DNA from: ZC4RG36 sp964652205
GTDB lineage: Bacteria > Chloroflexota > Anaerolineae > Aggregatilineales > Phototrophicaceae
NCBI GenBank assembly: GCA_964652205.1
Contig: CAZZAO010000167.1
Location: forward strand, 1 to 9,718
Reading direction: 5' to 3'
DNA length: 9,718 nt
The translations under genes were made by a program, and so were the position numbers. Numbering within the stretch: position 1 is the first letter of the stretch; each line of letters opens with the position of its first letter. A model generated the notes under the pieces. It was not told the DNA's origin, searched no databases, and worked only from the letters and a program-made list of their open reading frames with translations. Positions 1-6,268 of this stretch are shown in pieces.

Positions 1-2223
1 GTTGACCCACAAAATCTGGATCGCCAGCAGCGGAATCGGCCAGCCGACCAGCAGCGCCACGAACATCACCAGAATTTCGCCGATGTTCGACGACAGCAGA
101 TAACGGACGAACTTGCGGATGTTGTCGTAGATGATGCGGCCTTCTTCGACCGCGGCGACAATCGAGGCGAAGTTGTCGTCGGTCAGCACCATGTCTGCCG
201 CGCCCTTGCTGACTTCCGTGCCGGTGATGCCCATCGCCACGCCGATGTCGGCCTGTTTGAGCGCGGGCGCGTCGTTAACGCCGTCGCCGGTCATGGCGAC
301 GATCTGATTCTGAGCTTGCAGCGTCTTGACCAGGCGGAGCTTGTGTTCCGGCGAGACGCGGGCGAAAGCGGACGTTGATCGGACGGCCTGCGCCAGCTCC
401 TGCTCGCTCATTTTGTCGATCTGCGCGCCGGTAATCGCGCGCTGGCCTTCCGGCAGAATACCGAGGTCGGTGGCGATAGCTTCCGCCGTCAGCGCGTGAT
501 CGCCGGTAATCATGATCGAGCGGATACCGGCATTTTTCGCCGTCTGGACGGCGGCTCTGGCTTCCGGTCGCGCCGGGTCGAGGATGCCAACCAGCCCGAT
601 CAGCGTCAGTTCGCGCTCAATGTCCGGCGTGACGGCATCTGGCGGGTACTCCAGCGCACGATAGGCGACGCCAAGCACGCGCAGACCGCGCGCGGCCATT
701 TTATCAACCTGTTCCATCCAGGCGTTGCGCCGGTCGTCGGTCAGTGGATGCGTGCCGTCCGGCATGTGCTCCTGAGTCGCCCACTCGATCAGTCGGTCAG
801 GCGCGCCTTTGGTGATCGAGATGAACTTCGCGCCGCCGTAGAGGTTTTGTTCTTCGCTATCGTCGAGTCGGTGAACGGTCGTCATCGCCTTACGCTCGCT
901 GCTGAAGGGCAGCTCGTTGATGCGCGGCGCGTCGTGTTCGAGATTTTCGCGCGTCCAGCCGACTTTCTGCGCCGCGACCAGCAGCGCGCCCTCGGTGGTG
1001 TCGCCGACCACGCTCACCTTGCCGTGTTCGTCGGTTTCGAGATAGGCATCGGTCGCCAGCGCCATCGACTTGAGGAAGCGTCCGACAATTGGCTCTCGGG
1101 TCGGGTCGAGCCTGCGCTCGCCGTTTTCGAGGAAGTCGCCTTCCGAGCCGTAGCCGATGCCGGTCACGGTCACGTCAGGATGGCCGGGCAGGGCCAGCAC
1201 GGTCGCCGTCATCTCGTTCTTGGTCAACGTGCCGGTCTTGTCCGAGCAGATCGTTGTGACCGAGCCGAGCGTCTCGACAGCCGGCAGGCGGCGAATCAGC
1301 GCGTTGCGCTTGACCATTCGCGCCGCGCCAAGCGACAGGCCGATGGTGATGATCGCCGGGAGTCCTTCCGGCACAGCGGCGACCGCCAGACTGATAGCTG
1401 TAATCAACATCGCCTGCACCGGGATGCCGCGCAGCAGCCCGACCACGAACACCCGGGCGATAATGCCAATCGCGCCGTAGACCAGCAGCCGACCCAGACT
1501 GTCGATCCGTTTTTGCAGCGGCGTTTTGGTTTCCCCGACGCTCATCAGCATCGAGGCGATCTTGCCCAATTCGGTCTTGAGGCCAGTGCCGGTCACGACC
1601 ATTTCGCCGCGTCCGTAATTGACCGAAGTTCCCATGAAGGCCATGTTCTTGCGGTCGCCAATGCCGACCGAGTCGTCGCCGGAAAGGGCGTCGGTATTCT
1701 TCTCGACCGGCTGCGATTCGCCGGTCAGCGCTGCTTCCTCAAGCTGTAAGTTCGCCGTCTCAATCAGGCGGCCATCGGCGGGGATGCGGTCGCCTTCGCC
1801 GAGCATGACGATATCGCCGGGAACCAGCTCCTCGGCGCTGACCTGATGGACGCTGCCATCGCGGCGGACACGCACCTGCGGAACCTGCATCGCGCTCAGC
1901 GCGGCCAGCGCCTGCTCGGCCTGATATTCCTGATAGGTCCCGATGACCGCGTTGAGGATGGCGATAATCAGGATGATGACGACGTCCTTGTAATCGCCGA
2001 GCAGGAACGAGATGACCGCTGCCGCCAGCAGGATCACGACCATCAGATTGGCGAACTGCTGCAAAAACAGCTTGAGCAGAGTTGCGCCCTGCTCGCGCGG
2101 CAGCGTGTTGCGGCCAACCTGCGCCTGGCGGCCAGCGACGTCGGCGTCGGTCAATCCAGCGTCGGCGTCGGCGTTGAGTTCTCTGAGAGTCTCATCGACA
2201 GTCAGGCGATAGAAATCCGGCAT
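1..2223 (-). CDS. SERCA-like P-type (P2A) calcium-transporting ATPase, C-terminus cut by window edge
   Basis: This is a membrane pump that couples ATP hydrolysis to cation, most likely Ca2+, export. The frame is open from the ATG at 2223 to base 1, giving 741 residues. It starts with a cation-ATPase N-terminal domain (residues 1-60). The actuator-domain TGES is at 167-170, PEGLP in M4 at 285-289, and the phosphorylation motif SDKTGTLTK has its Asp at 328. The nucleotide-binding domain carries KGAPD (472-476). TGDH is at 573-576 and TGDGVNDAPALK at 645-656. M5 reads SSNIGEI, so Asn713 and Glu716 match the SERCA site-I ligands. Glu286 in M4 matches the site-II Glu. The last visible residue, Asn741 in QILWVN, matches the M6 calcium-ligand Asn; the following Thr-Asp and M7-M10 lie outside. 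Family members are about 900 residues, so roughly 150 are missing. The start is supported by AGGAG 7 bases upstream. Calcium is inferred from ligand residues; Mn2+ is possible. Confidence 0.95.
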   Translation of the reverse strand, partial: MPDFYRLTVDETLRELNADADAGLTDADVAGRQAQVGRNTLPREQGATLLKLFLQQFANLMVVILLAAAVISFLLGDYKDVVIILIIAILNAVIGTYQEYQAEQALAALSAMQVPQVRVRRDGSVHQVSAEELVPGDIVMLGEGDRIPADGRLIETANLQLEEAALTGESQPVEKNTDALSGDDSVGIGDRKNMAFMGTSVNYGRGEMVVTGTGLKTELGKIASMLMSVGETKTPLQKRIDSLGRLLVYGAIGIIARVFVVGLLRGIPVQAMLITAISLAVAAVPEGLPAIITIGLSLGAARMVKRNALIRRLPAVETLGSVTTICSDKTGTLTKNEMTATVLALPGHPDVTVTGIGYGSEGDFLENGERRLDPTREPIVGRFLKSMALATDAYLETDEHGKVSVVGDTTEGALLVAAQKVGWTRENLEHDAPRINELPFSSERKAMTTVHRLDDSEEQNLYGGAKFISITKGAPDRLIEWATQEHMPDGTHPLTDDRRNAWMEQVDKMAARGLRVLGVAYRALEYPPDAVTPDIERELTLIGLVGILDPARPEARAAVQTAKNAGIRSIMITGDHALTAEAIATDLGILPEGQRAITGAQIDKMSEQELAQAVRSTSAFARVSPEHKLRLVKTLQAQNQIVAMTGDGVNDAPALKQADIGVAMGITGTEVSKGAADMVLTDDNFASIVAAVEEGRIIYDNIRKFVRYLLSSNIGEILVMFVALLVGWPIPLLAIQILWVN

Positions 2224-2230
2224 GAGGCGG

Positions 2231-2235
2231 CTCCT
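2231..2235 (-). promoter_or_regulatory. Ribosome binding site of the P-type ATPase gene
   Basis: On the minus strand AGGAG lies 7 bases before the ATG at 2223. This supports that start over the short minus-strand ORFs that run through 2192-2423. I found no convincing -35/-10 pair for this gene between 2236 and 2500. Confidence 0.75.
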
Positions 2236-2581
2236 GTTCATTCGGGCGTCGTCTGGATGCCGGCAACGCACCGGCGAGTCGAGGTGAAATTGAGTTGTCG
2301 AGCTGGATGGCCGAGCCGCTCGCTGGCGGGCAAGTGAACGCTGCCGCCATCGGCTGGCCGCGCGATTCCAGACCCGACGTGACCATAAGTCCAAATCCTA
2401 CGGGAAAATGACCCGCGTCTCATCCCCCAAAAATTGATGGTTTTAGCGCTGGCGGGACGTGAAATTCATTGACTGCTGGGGGCTTCCGCCTCGCGTAGGA
2501 TGTCCTGAAGGAAGATTTACGAAACACGAGGGCGATCTGGACGTAAAAGATCGTCAGATACTTACGGTCCGCTGCTTATTT

Positions 2582-2591
2582 CAATCGATTG
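2582..2591. promoter_or_regulatory. Perfect 10-bp palindrome, candidate operator
   Basis: CAATCGATTG reads the same on both strands and ends just before or over the likely -35 region of the kinase promoter. A regulator bound here would block or assist RNA polymerase. No regulator is identified, and a 10-bp palindrome can arise by chance in AT-rich DNA. Confidence 0.35.
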
Positions 2592-2620
2592 TTATCCCAT
2601 AGAAGGAAATATTCTATAAT
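2592..2620 (+). promoter_or_regulatory. Predicted sigma-70 promoter of the histidine kinase gene
   Basis: A perfect -10 box TATAAT lies at 2615-2620. The best-spaced -35 is the weak TTATCC at 2592-2597 (17-base spacer). TTGTTA at 2589-2594 is a better match but leaves a 20-base spacer. The start of transcription would fall near 2627, giving a leader of about 140 bases before the kinase ATG. An imperfect dyad (AGGAAATA at 2604-2611 against TATTCCT at 2621-2627) flanks the -10 box and could be an operator. Confidence 0.55.
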
Positions 2621-2628
2621 TATTCCTG

Positions 2629-2761
2629 ATGTATAAACGCCCATCAGGCCGGTTTTGTGGTCGATGAGCAGGTTCAGGATTTCAGAGCAGAGCATCAAAA
2701 CTATCGGTAAGCTGACTGACATCCCTCAAATAAGGCCCTCACCACCATGAGCGAAGGGTAA
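2629..2761 (+). other. Chain of three mini-ORFs linked by ATGA overlaps in the kinase leader
   Basis: Three short frames run head to tail. The first is 2629-2667, 12 codons, beginning MYKRPSG. The second is 2664-2750, 28 codons, beginning MSRFRIS. The third is 2747-2761, MSEG then stop. Each junction is an ATGA in which the next start overlaps the previous stop, and the third frame contains the kinase ribosome binding site and stops 5 bases before the kinase ATG. The first ATG lies almost at the predicted transcription start, so it would be leaderless or nearly so. The arrangement is seen directly. A role in translational coupling or attenuation is inference, and chance is a serious alternative because none of the frames has a strong Shine-Dalgarno sequence. 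Confidence 0.3.
2754..2758 (+). promoter_or_regulatory. Ribosome binding site of the histidine kinase gene
   Basis: AAGGG sits 8 bases before the ATG at 2767 and inside the mini-ORF MSEG (2747-2761). It fixes the kinase start, which also fits the conserved-looking N-terminus. Confidence 0.6.
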
Positions 2762-2766
2762 GCTTC

Positions 2767-4989
2767 ATGCTTCATCCGCTGTTGGAGCGCCAACTGACGC
2801 AGGCTCAATTGCAGACCGCCGCGCTGCCTGCCGATCCCTCGTCCTGGGATCAGTTGCTCAGGCTGGCGAGTCAGTCCTACACGCGCTATGAGCAGGAACA
2901 GGCTGATCTGAGGCAGGCACTCAACCTGAGCGCTGAAGCGCTGCGACAGGAAATCGCGCGGCGCGAACAGGCCGAGGACGCGCTCCGGCAGTCCAATGAG
3001 CGGCTTGAGCAGCGCAGCCAGGCGCGGATTGCCGCGCTGGAACGGGCGAATGCTGCGCTGGAAGTCGCCGTTCTGGAGCGCAGGCAGGCCGAAGACGCGC
3101 TCAAGCATGAGCATAACCTGCTGCGCACGCTGATTGATTCGGTGCCTGCGGATGTCTATATCAAGGATACGCAGGGTCGATTTGTCGATGTCAATGCCGA
3201 GGTCATGCTTCGCCTCGGCGGCAGGACGCCGAGCGATTTAATCGGAAAAACCGACTTCGATTTTTTCCCTGAAAAGCTGGCCGGAGAGTATGATGCCGCT
3301 GAACAGGCGCTTTTCCAGACCGGACAGCCGATTATCAACTTTGAGGAGCCGGTGTTCGATCAGCGGCTCGGTCACGATGTCTGGATTCTGACGACCAAAG
3401 CGCCGATTCGTAATGAGCGGGGCGAGATTACCGGCCTGGTCGGCATCGGTCTGGAAATCAACGAGCGCAAGCGGATCGAGAAGGAACTCGAAGAAGAACG
3501 CACGCTGTTACGCACGTTGATCGACGCCATGCCGGATTACATCTACATCAAAGACCCTGAAAGCCGCTTCGTCATCTGCAACACCGCCACGGCCTTGAGC
3601 CTGGGCGCGCCGACACCGGAAGCGGTGGTCGGTAGAACGGACTTCAGCTTTCACCCGGCTGAGATCGCGGCGCAGTTTTACGACGATGAGCAGTCCCTGT
3701 TCCGCACGGGCAAAGCGATGCTCAACCACGAAGAACTGGTGATCGACCGGCGCACCGGGGAATGGCAGCATCTGCTCTCGACGAATATGCCGCTGTATGA
3801 CCGGCAGGGGAAAATTATCGGGCTGGTGGGCGTAAACCGGGATATCACCGAGCGCAAGCGTGCCGATATGGCGCGGCAGGAAAGCGAAGAGCGCTACCGA
3901 ACCGTGACTGAGCTGATCGCCGATTACGCTTTTTCCATGCGTGTCGAGCCGGATGGGACAGTCACGGGTGAGTGGTCAACTGACGAATCATTTATGCGCT
4001 TCACCGGCTATCGCTGGGATGAGATTCCCGATGTCAGCGCGCTCTATCATCCTGACGATGTTGCGGCGGTCGAGGCGCAGATTCAGGCGCTGATGTCGGG
4101 TCAGGCCGTCAATCAGGAATGCCGCATCATAACCAGAACCGGGCAACTGCACTGGGTACACATTTACCGGCTGCCGGTCTGGGACAAGATGCAAAACCGC
4201 GTCGTCCGTTATTACGGCATCGCTCAGGATATTACCGAACGTAAGCAGGCTGAAGAGACGCGGCGTGAGAGCGAGCGCCTGCGACTGGCGCTCGAAAAAG
4301 AAAAAGAGATCGGCGACCTGAAAACCAGACTGATGGTGACGATCTCGCATGAATTCCGCACGCCGCTCAGTATCGCTTATACGTCGGCTGAAATGCTCGA
4401 ACGCTACTATGAACGGATGACCCTCGACCAGCGCGAGCATCATCTACAGCAGATCGAAGGGCAGATCAAACAGTTGGTCGGGATGCTGGAAGATATTTCG
4501 CTGCTGATCTACGCCCGCTTTGGTCAGTTGACCCTCAACCTTGAACTGACTGATCTGAAGAAGCTGGCGGAAACGGTCATCCTCAAGCTTGAGGATTTCG
4601 AGGGCGCGCGGCAGCGGATTACGGTTAAGATCGACGAACATCTGCCTGAGCTAATGGTCGATACGCGCCGCGTTCAGTACATCCTGACCAACCTGCTTTC
4701 CAACTCGCTCAAGTATTCGGCGCAGACGATGAAAGTGTCGCTCGACCTGACGCGGTATAACTCCGGCGTGATGATCTGCGTGACCGATTCCGGCATCGGC
4801 GTTGCCCGCGAGGAGCAGCCGCGGCTGTTCGAGCCGTTCTACCGCGCCAACAACGTCGGCGAGGTCAGCGGCACCGGGCTTGGCCTGAGTATCGTCAAGG
4901 AAATTGTCGAGATGCATAACGGCATAATTAGCCTCAGCAGCGAGGTCAATCAGGGGACGCAGGTGACAGTTTTTCTGCCGGGGCAATGA
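2767..4989 (+). CDS. Soluble sensor histidine kinase with three PAS domains
   Basis: This 740-residue two-component sensor kinase should autophosphorylate on His and pass phosphate to an unseen response regulator. Residues 1-50 (HPLLERQL, then a W..LL..A..Y pattern) resemble an N-terminal segment I recall from other bacterial sensor kinases. A charged coiled coil follows to about 117. PAS1 (about 118-235) and PAS2 (about 247-364) are tandem copies: each opens LLRTLID..P...YIKD and closes with NERK or TERK, 129 residues apart. PAS3 spans about 377-493 and ends ITERKQAEE. The HisKA box SHEFRTPL has the phospho-acceptor His528. The ATPase domain has an N-box around Asn646, DSGIG at 674-678, FEPFYR at 688-693 and GTGLGL at 702-707, so all catalytic boxes are intact. 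No hydrophobic membrane segment is visible, so it is probably cytoplasmic. The signal is unknown. No response regulator adjoins it; the gene is followed by a hairpin and then genes on the other strand. Confidence 0.95.
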   Translation: MLHPLLERQLTQAQLQTAALPADPSSWDQLLRLASQSYTRYEQEQADLRQALNLSAEALRQEIARREQAEDALRQSNERLEQRSQARIAALERANAALEVAVLERRQAEDALKHEHNLLRTLIDSVPADVYIKDTQGRFVDVNAEVMLRLGGRTPSDLIGKTDFDFFPEKLAGEYDAAEQALFQTGQPIINFEEPVFDQRLGHDVWILTTKAPIRNERGEITGLVGIGLEINERKRIEKELEEERTLLRTLIDAMPDYIYIKDPESRFVICNTATALSLGAPTPEAVVGRTDFSFHPAEIAAQFYDDEQSLFRTGKAMLNHEELVIDRRTGEWQHLLSTNMPLYDRQGKIIGLVGVNRDITERKRADMARQESEERYRTVTELIADYAFSMRVEPDGTVTGEWSTDESFMRFTGYRWDEIPDVSALYHPDDVAAVEAQIQALMSGQAVNQECRIITRTGQLHWVHIYRLPVWDKMQNRVVRYYGIAQDITERKQAEETRRESERLRLALEKEKEIGDLKTRLMVTISHEFRTPLSIAYTSAEMLERYYERMTLDQREHHLQQIEGQIKQLVGMLEDISLLIYARFGQLTLNLELTDLKKLAETVILKLEDFEGARQRITVKIDEHLPELMVDTRRVQYILTNLLSNSLKYSAQTMKVSLDLTRYNSGVMICVTDSGIGVAREEQPRLFEPFYRANNVGEVSGTGLGLSIVKEIVEMHNGIISLSSEVNQGTQVTVFLPGQ

Positions 4990-5012
4990 CGCCTTGAGCG
5001 ATAGTAACAGCG

Positions 5013-5048
5013 ACAGCGGCGCGTCTCACTGAGACGCGCCGCTGTTTA
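5013..5048 (+). terminator. Rho-independent-like terminator after the histidine kinase
   Basis: A perfect 15-bp stem (5013-5027 against 5031-5045, ACAGCGGCGCGTCTC and its complement) closes on a 3-base ACT loop. It lies 23 bases after the kinase stop. The tail is only TTTAG, so the U-tract is weak, but the stem is very stable. On the minus strand there is no T-run, so it best serves the kinase. It could also protect against read-through between the converging genes. Confidence 0.75.
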
Positions 5049-5126
5049 GAGGGCGGATCGGATTTTCGTAGCGGCATGATGATGGCCTTTGTACCAGTAA
5101 TTCGATGAGACTGGCCCACAAACCAG

Positions 5127-5170
5127 ACTCCCCCTCTCTGCTTGCGGAGAGGGGGCTGGGGGGTGAGGTC
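5127..5170. repeat. Dispersed C-rich/G-rich hairpin repeat (REP- or MITE-like)
   Basis: CCCCCTCTC (5130-5138) and GAGAGGGGG (5147-5155) form a perfect 9-bp stem around TGCTTGCG. A G-rich flank CTGGGGGGTGAGG follows. Sequences of this form recur between genes in Chloroflexota and some other phyla; read on the minus strand they give spurious peptides like PPAPSPQAERG, seen here. Family membership is recognition from memory and needs a genome-wide search. It lies in the gap between converging genes, 62 bases past the korB stop on the minus strand, and may double as its transcription terminator. Confidence 0.6.
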
Positions 5171-5232
5171 GAATAGCTGGTTTTAATTCACAAAGTCCAC
5201 CCTCAGGCCGCCTCACAACTGCAGCCCGCAAA

Positions 5233-6267
5233 TTACATGAACCCGGCCATGATCTTGTCGAGCGCGGCTTTCGGCGGACGGAGCTTTTCCGGCGGCAGAT
5301 GGGCCAGCGGCTCGTCGACCAGATTGATCGTTTCGGTCAGGGTGGCGCGCGGCTCTTCGTAGTAGAGCAGGCCGGTGATGAAGGTTTGATCCTGCTCGGC
5401 CTGCATCAGCGTGGCGATGGCCTGCGCGCGGTTACGCGGGTCGTGATCCGCGCCGACCTTCTTCAGCCGGATGACCGAGCCATCGTACATATCGACTTCG
5501 ATGGTCGAGCCTTCAGGATACTCGTCGACCGTGATTTCCTCGCGCTCCGGCACAAAACCATCCGGGAAGTATTCGATCTCGTGCAGCGGAACTTCGTGCT
5601 GCTTGCCGTAAGGGTAACTCTTGGTCGAGGTTTCGGCGTTGTTGAAGGTCACGCACGGGCTGATGATGTCCAGCACCGCCGTGCCTTTGTGGCTGAGAGC
5701 GGCCTTGAGCAGAGCTTGCACCTGTTTGGCGTCGCCGGAGAAGCTGCGAGCGACGAAAGTGGCGTTGGCGATGATCGCTTCGAGGCACAGGTCGAGCGGC
5801 GGCAGGTCGTTCTTGCCGTAGTATTTGAGCGACTGGCCTTCGTCGGCGGTGGCCGAGAACTGGCCTTTAGTCAGCCCGTAGACGCCATTGTTCTCGATGA
5901 TATAGACCATCGGCACGTTGCGGCGGATGACATGCTTGAATTGGCCGAAGCCAATGCTGCCAGAGTCGCCGTCACCGCTGACCGCAATCGTGATGAGGTC
6001 GGTATTGGCGGTTGTTGCGCCGGTGACGACTGACGGCATCCGCCCGTGCAGGCTGTTGAAGCCATGCGAGCGACCGAGGAAGTAGGCCGGAGTCTTGCTG
6101 GAACAGCCGATGCCGCTGAACTTGACGACGCGGTGCATCGGCAGCGCTAGATCATAGCCGACGCTGGTGAGCTGGTTCGAGATCGAGTCGTGGCCGCAGC
6201 CGGGGCAAAGCGTGCTTGGCGCGCCGCGATATTCGGTACGCTCAAGGCCGAGTGCGTTAGTAGGCAT
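5233..6267 (-). CDS. korB: 2-oxoacid:ferredoxin oxidoreductase beta subunit (2-oxoglutarate synthase type)
   Basis: This 344-residue catalytic subunit oxidatively decarboxylates a 2-oxoacid to its acyl-CoA on thiamine diphosphate and passes electrons through one [4Fe-4S] cluster to ferredoxin. The cluster ligands are visible: Cys21 and Cys24 in CPGCGH, Cys55 in GIGCSSK, and Cys205 in SPCVTFNN. The thiamine/Mg motif is GDGD at 98-101 with Asn126-Asn127, followed by YGLTKGQ (130-136). HGRMPSVVTGA (74-84) is also family-typical. Residues from about 235 on form a C-terminal tail common in this subfamily. The ATG at 6267 lies one base after the korA stop, with AGGAG 10 bases upstream inside korA, so the two are cotranscribed and probably translationally coupled. 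The substrate is most likely 2-oxoglutarate by family resemblance; pyruvate or branched-chain 2-oxoacids cannot be excluded from sequence alone. Confidence 0.9.
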   Translation of the reverse strand: MPTNALGLERTEYRGAPSTLCPGCGHDSISNQLTSVGYDLALPMHRVVKFSGIGCSSKTPAYFLGRSHGFNSLHGRMPSVVTGATTANTDLITIAVSGDGDSGSIGFGQFKHVIRRNVPMVYIIENNGVYGLTKGQFSATADEGQSLKYYGKNDLPPLDLCLEAIIANATFVARSFSGDAKQVQALLKAALSHKGTAVLDIISPCVTFNNAETSTKSYPYGKQHEVPLHEIEYFPDGFVPEREEITVDEYPEGSTIEVDMYDGSVIRLKKVGADHDPRNRAQAIATLMQAEQDQTFITGLLYYEEPRATLTETINLVDEPLAHLPPEKLRPPKAALDKIMAGFM

Positions 6268-6268
6268 G

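Larger units (their letters stand above)
2224..2766. other. Divergent intergenic region between ATPase and histidine kinase
   Basis: About 540 bases separate the starts of two divergently transcribed genes. The left part (2236-2480) is GC-rich and I see no gene or clear promoter in it. The right part (about 2560-2640) is markedly AT-rich and holds the kinase promoter and a perfect 10-bp palindrome. A chain of tiny ORFs leads into the kinase start. A small inverted repeat, CGATCT at 2533-2538 and AGATCG at 2548-2553 around a 9-base loop, lies upstream of the promoter. Its role is unknown. Confidence 0.6.

Noticed and set aside
496..1749. 417-codon plus-strand open frame
   Set aside because: It lies antisense to the P-type ATPase, whose catalytic motifs are all intact. 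The Arg/Asp/His/Ala-rich, motif-free translation is typical of a high-GC shadow frame.
2108..2175. GCGTCGGCGTCGG-type short repeats
   Set aside because: They lie inside the ATPase N-terminal coding region and simply encode an Asp-Ala-rich stretch (DADAGLTDADVAG). They are codon-level low complexity, not a separate element.
2192..2423. Two short minus-strand ORFs (64 and 61 codons) just upstream of the ATPase
   Set aside because: They overlap each other in different frames, lack good ribosome binding sites and show no recognisable sequence. They are treated as non-coding leader.
2657..2710. Plus-strand frame reading VVDEQVQDFRAEHQNYR then stop
   Set aside because: The composition looks protein-like, but the frame closes upstream within about 30 bases and has no start context. 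It may be a gene scrap, but that cannot be supported.
5299..6033. 244-codon plus-strand open frame
   Set aside because: It is antisense to korB with its cluster and thiamine motifs; no domain is recognisable in the shadow.
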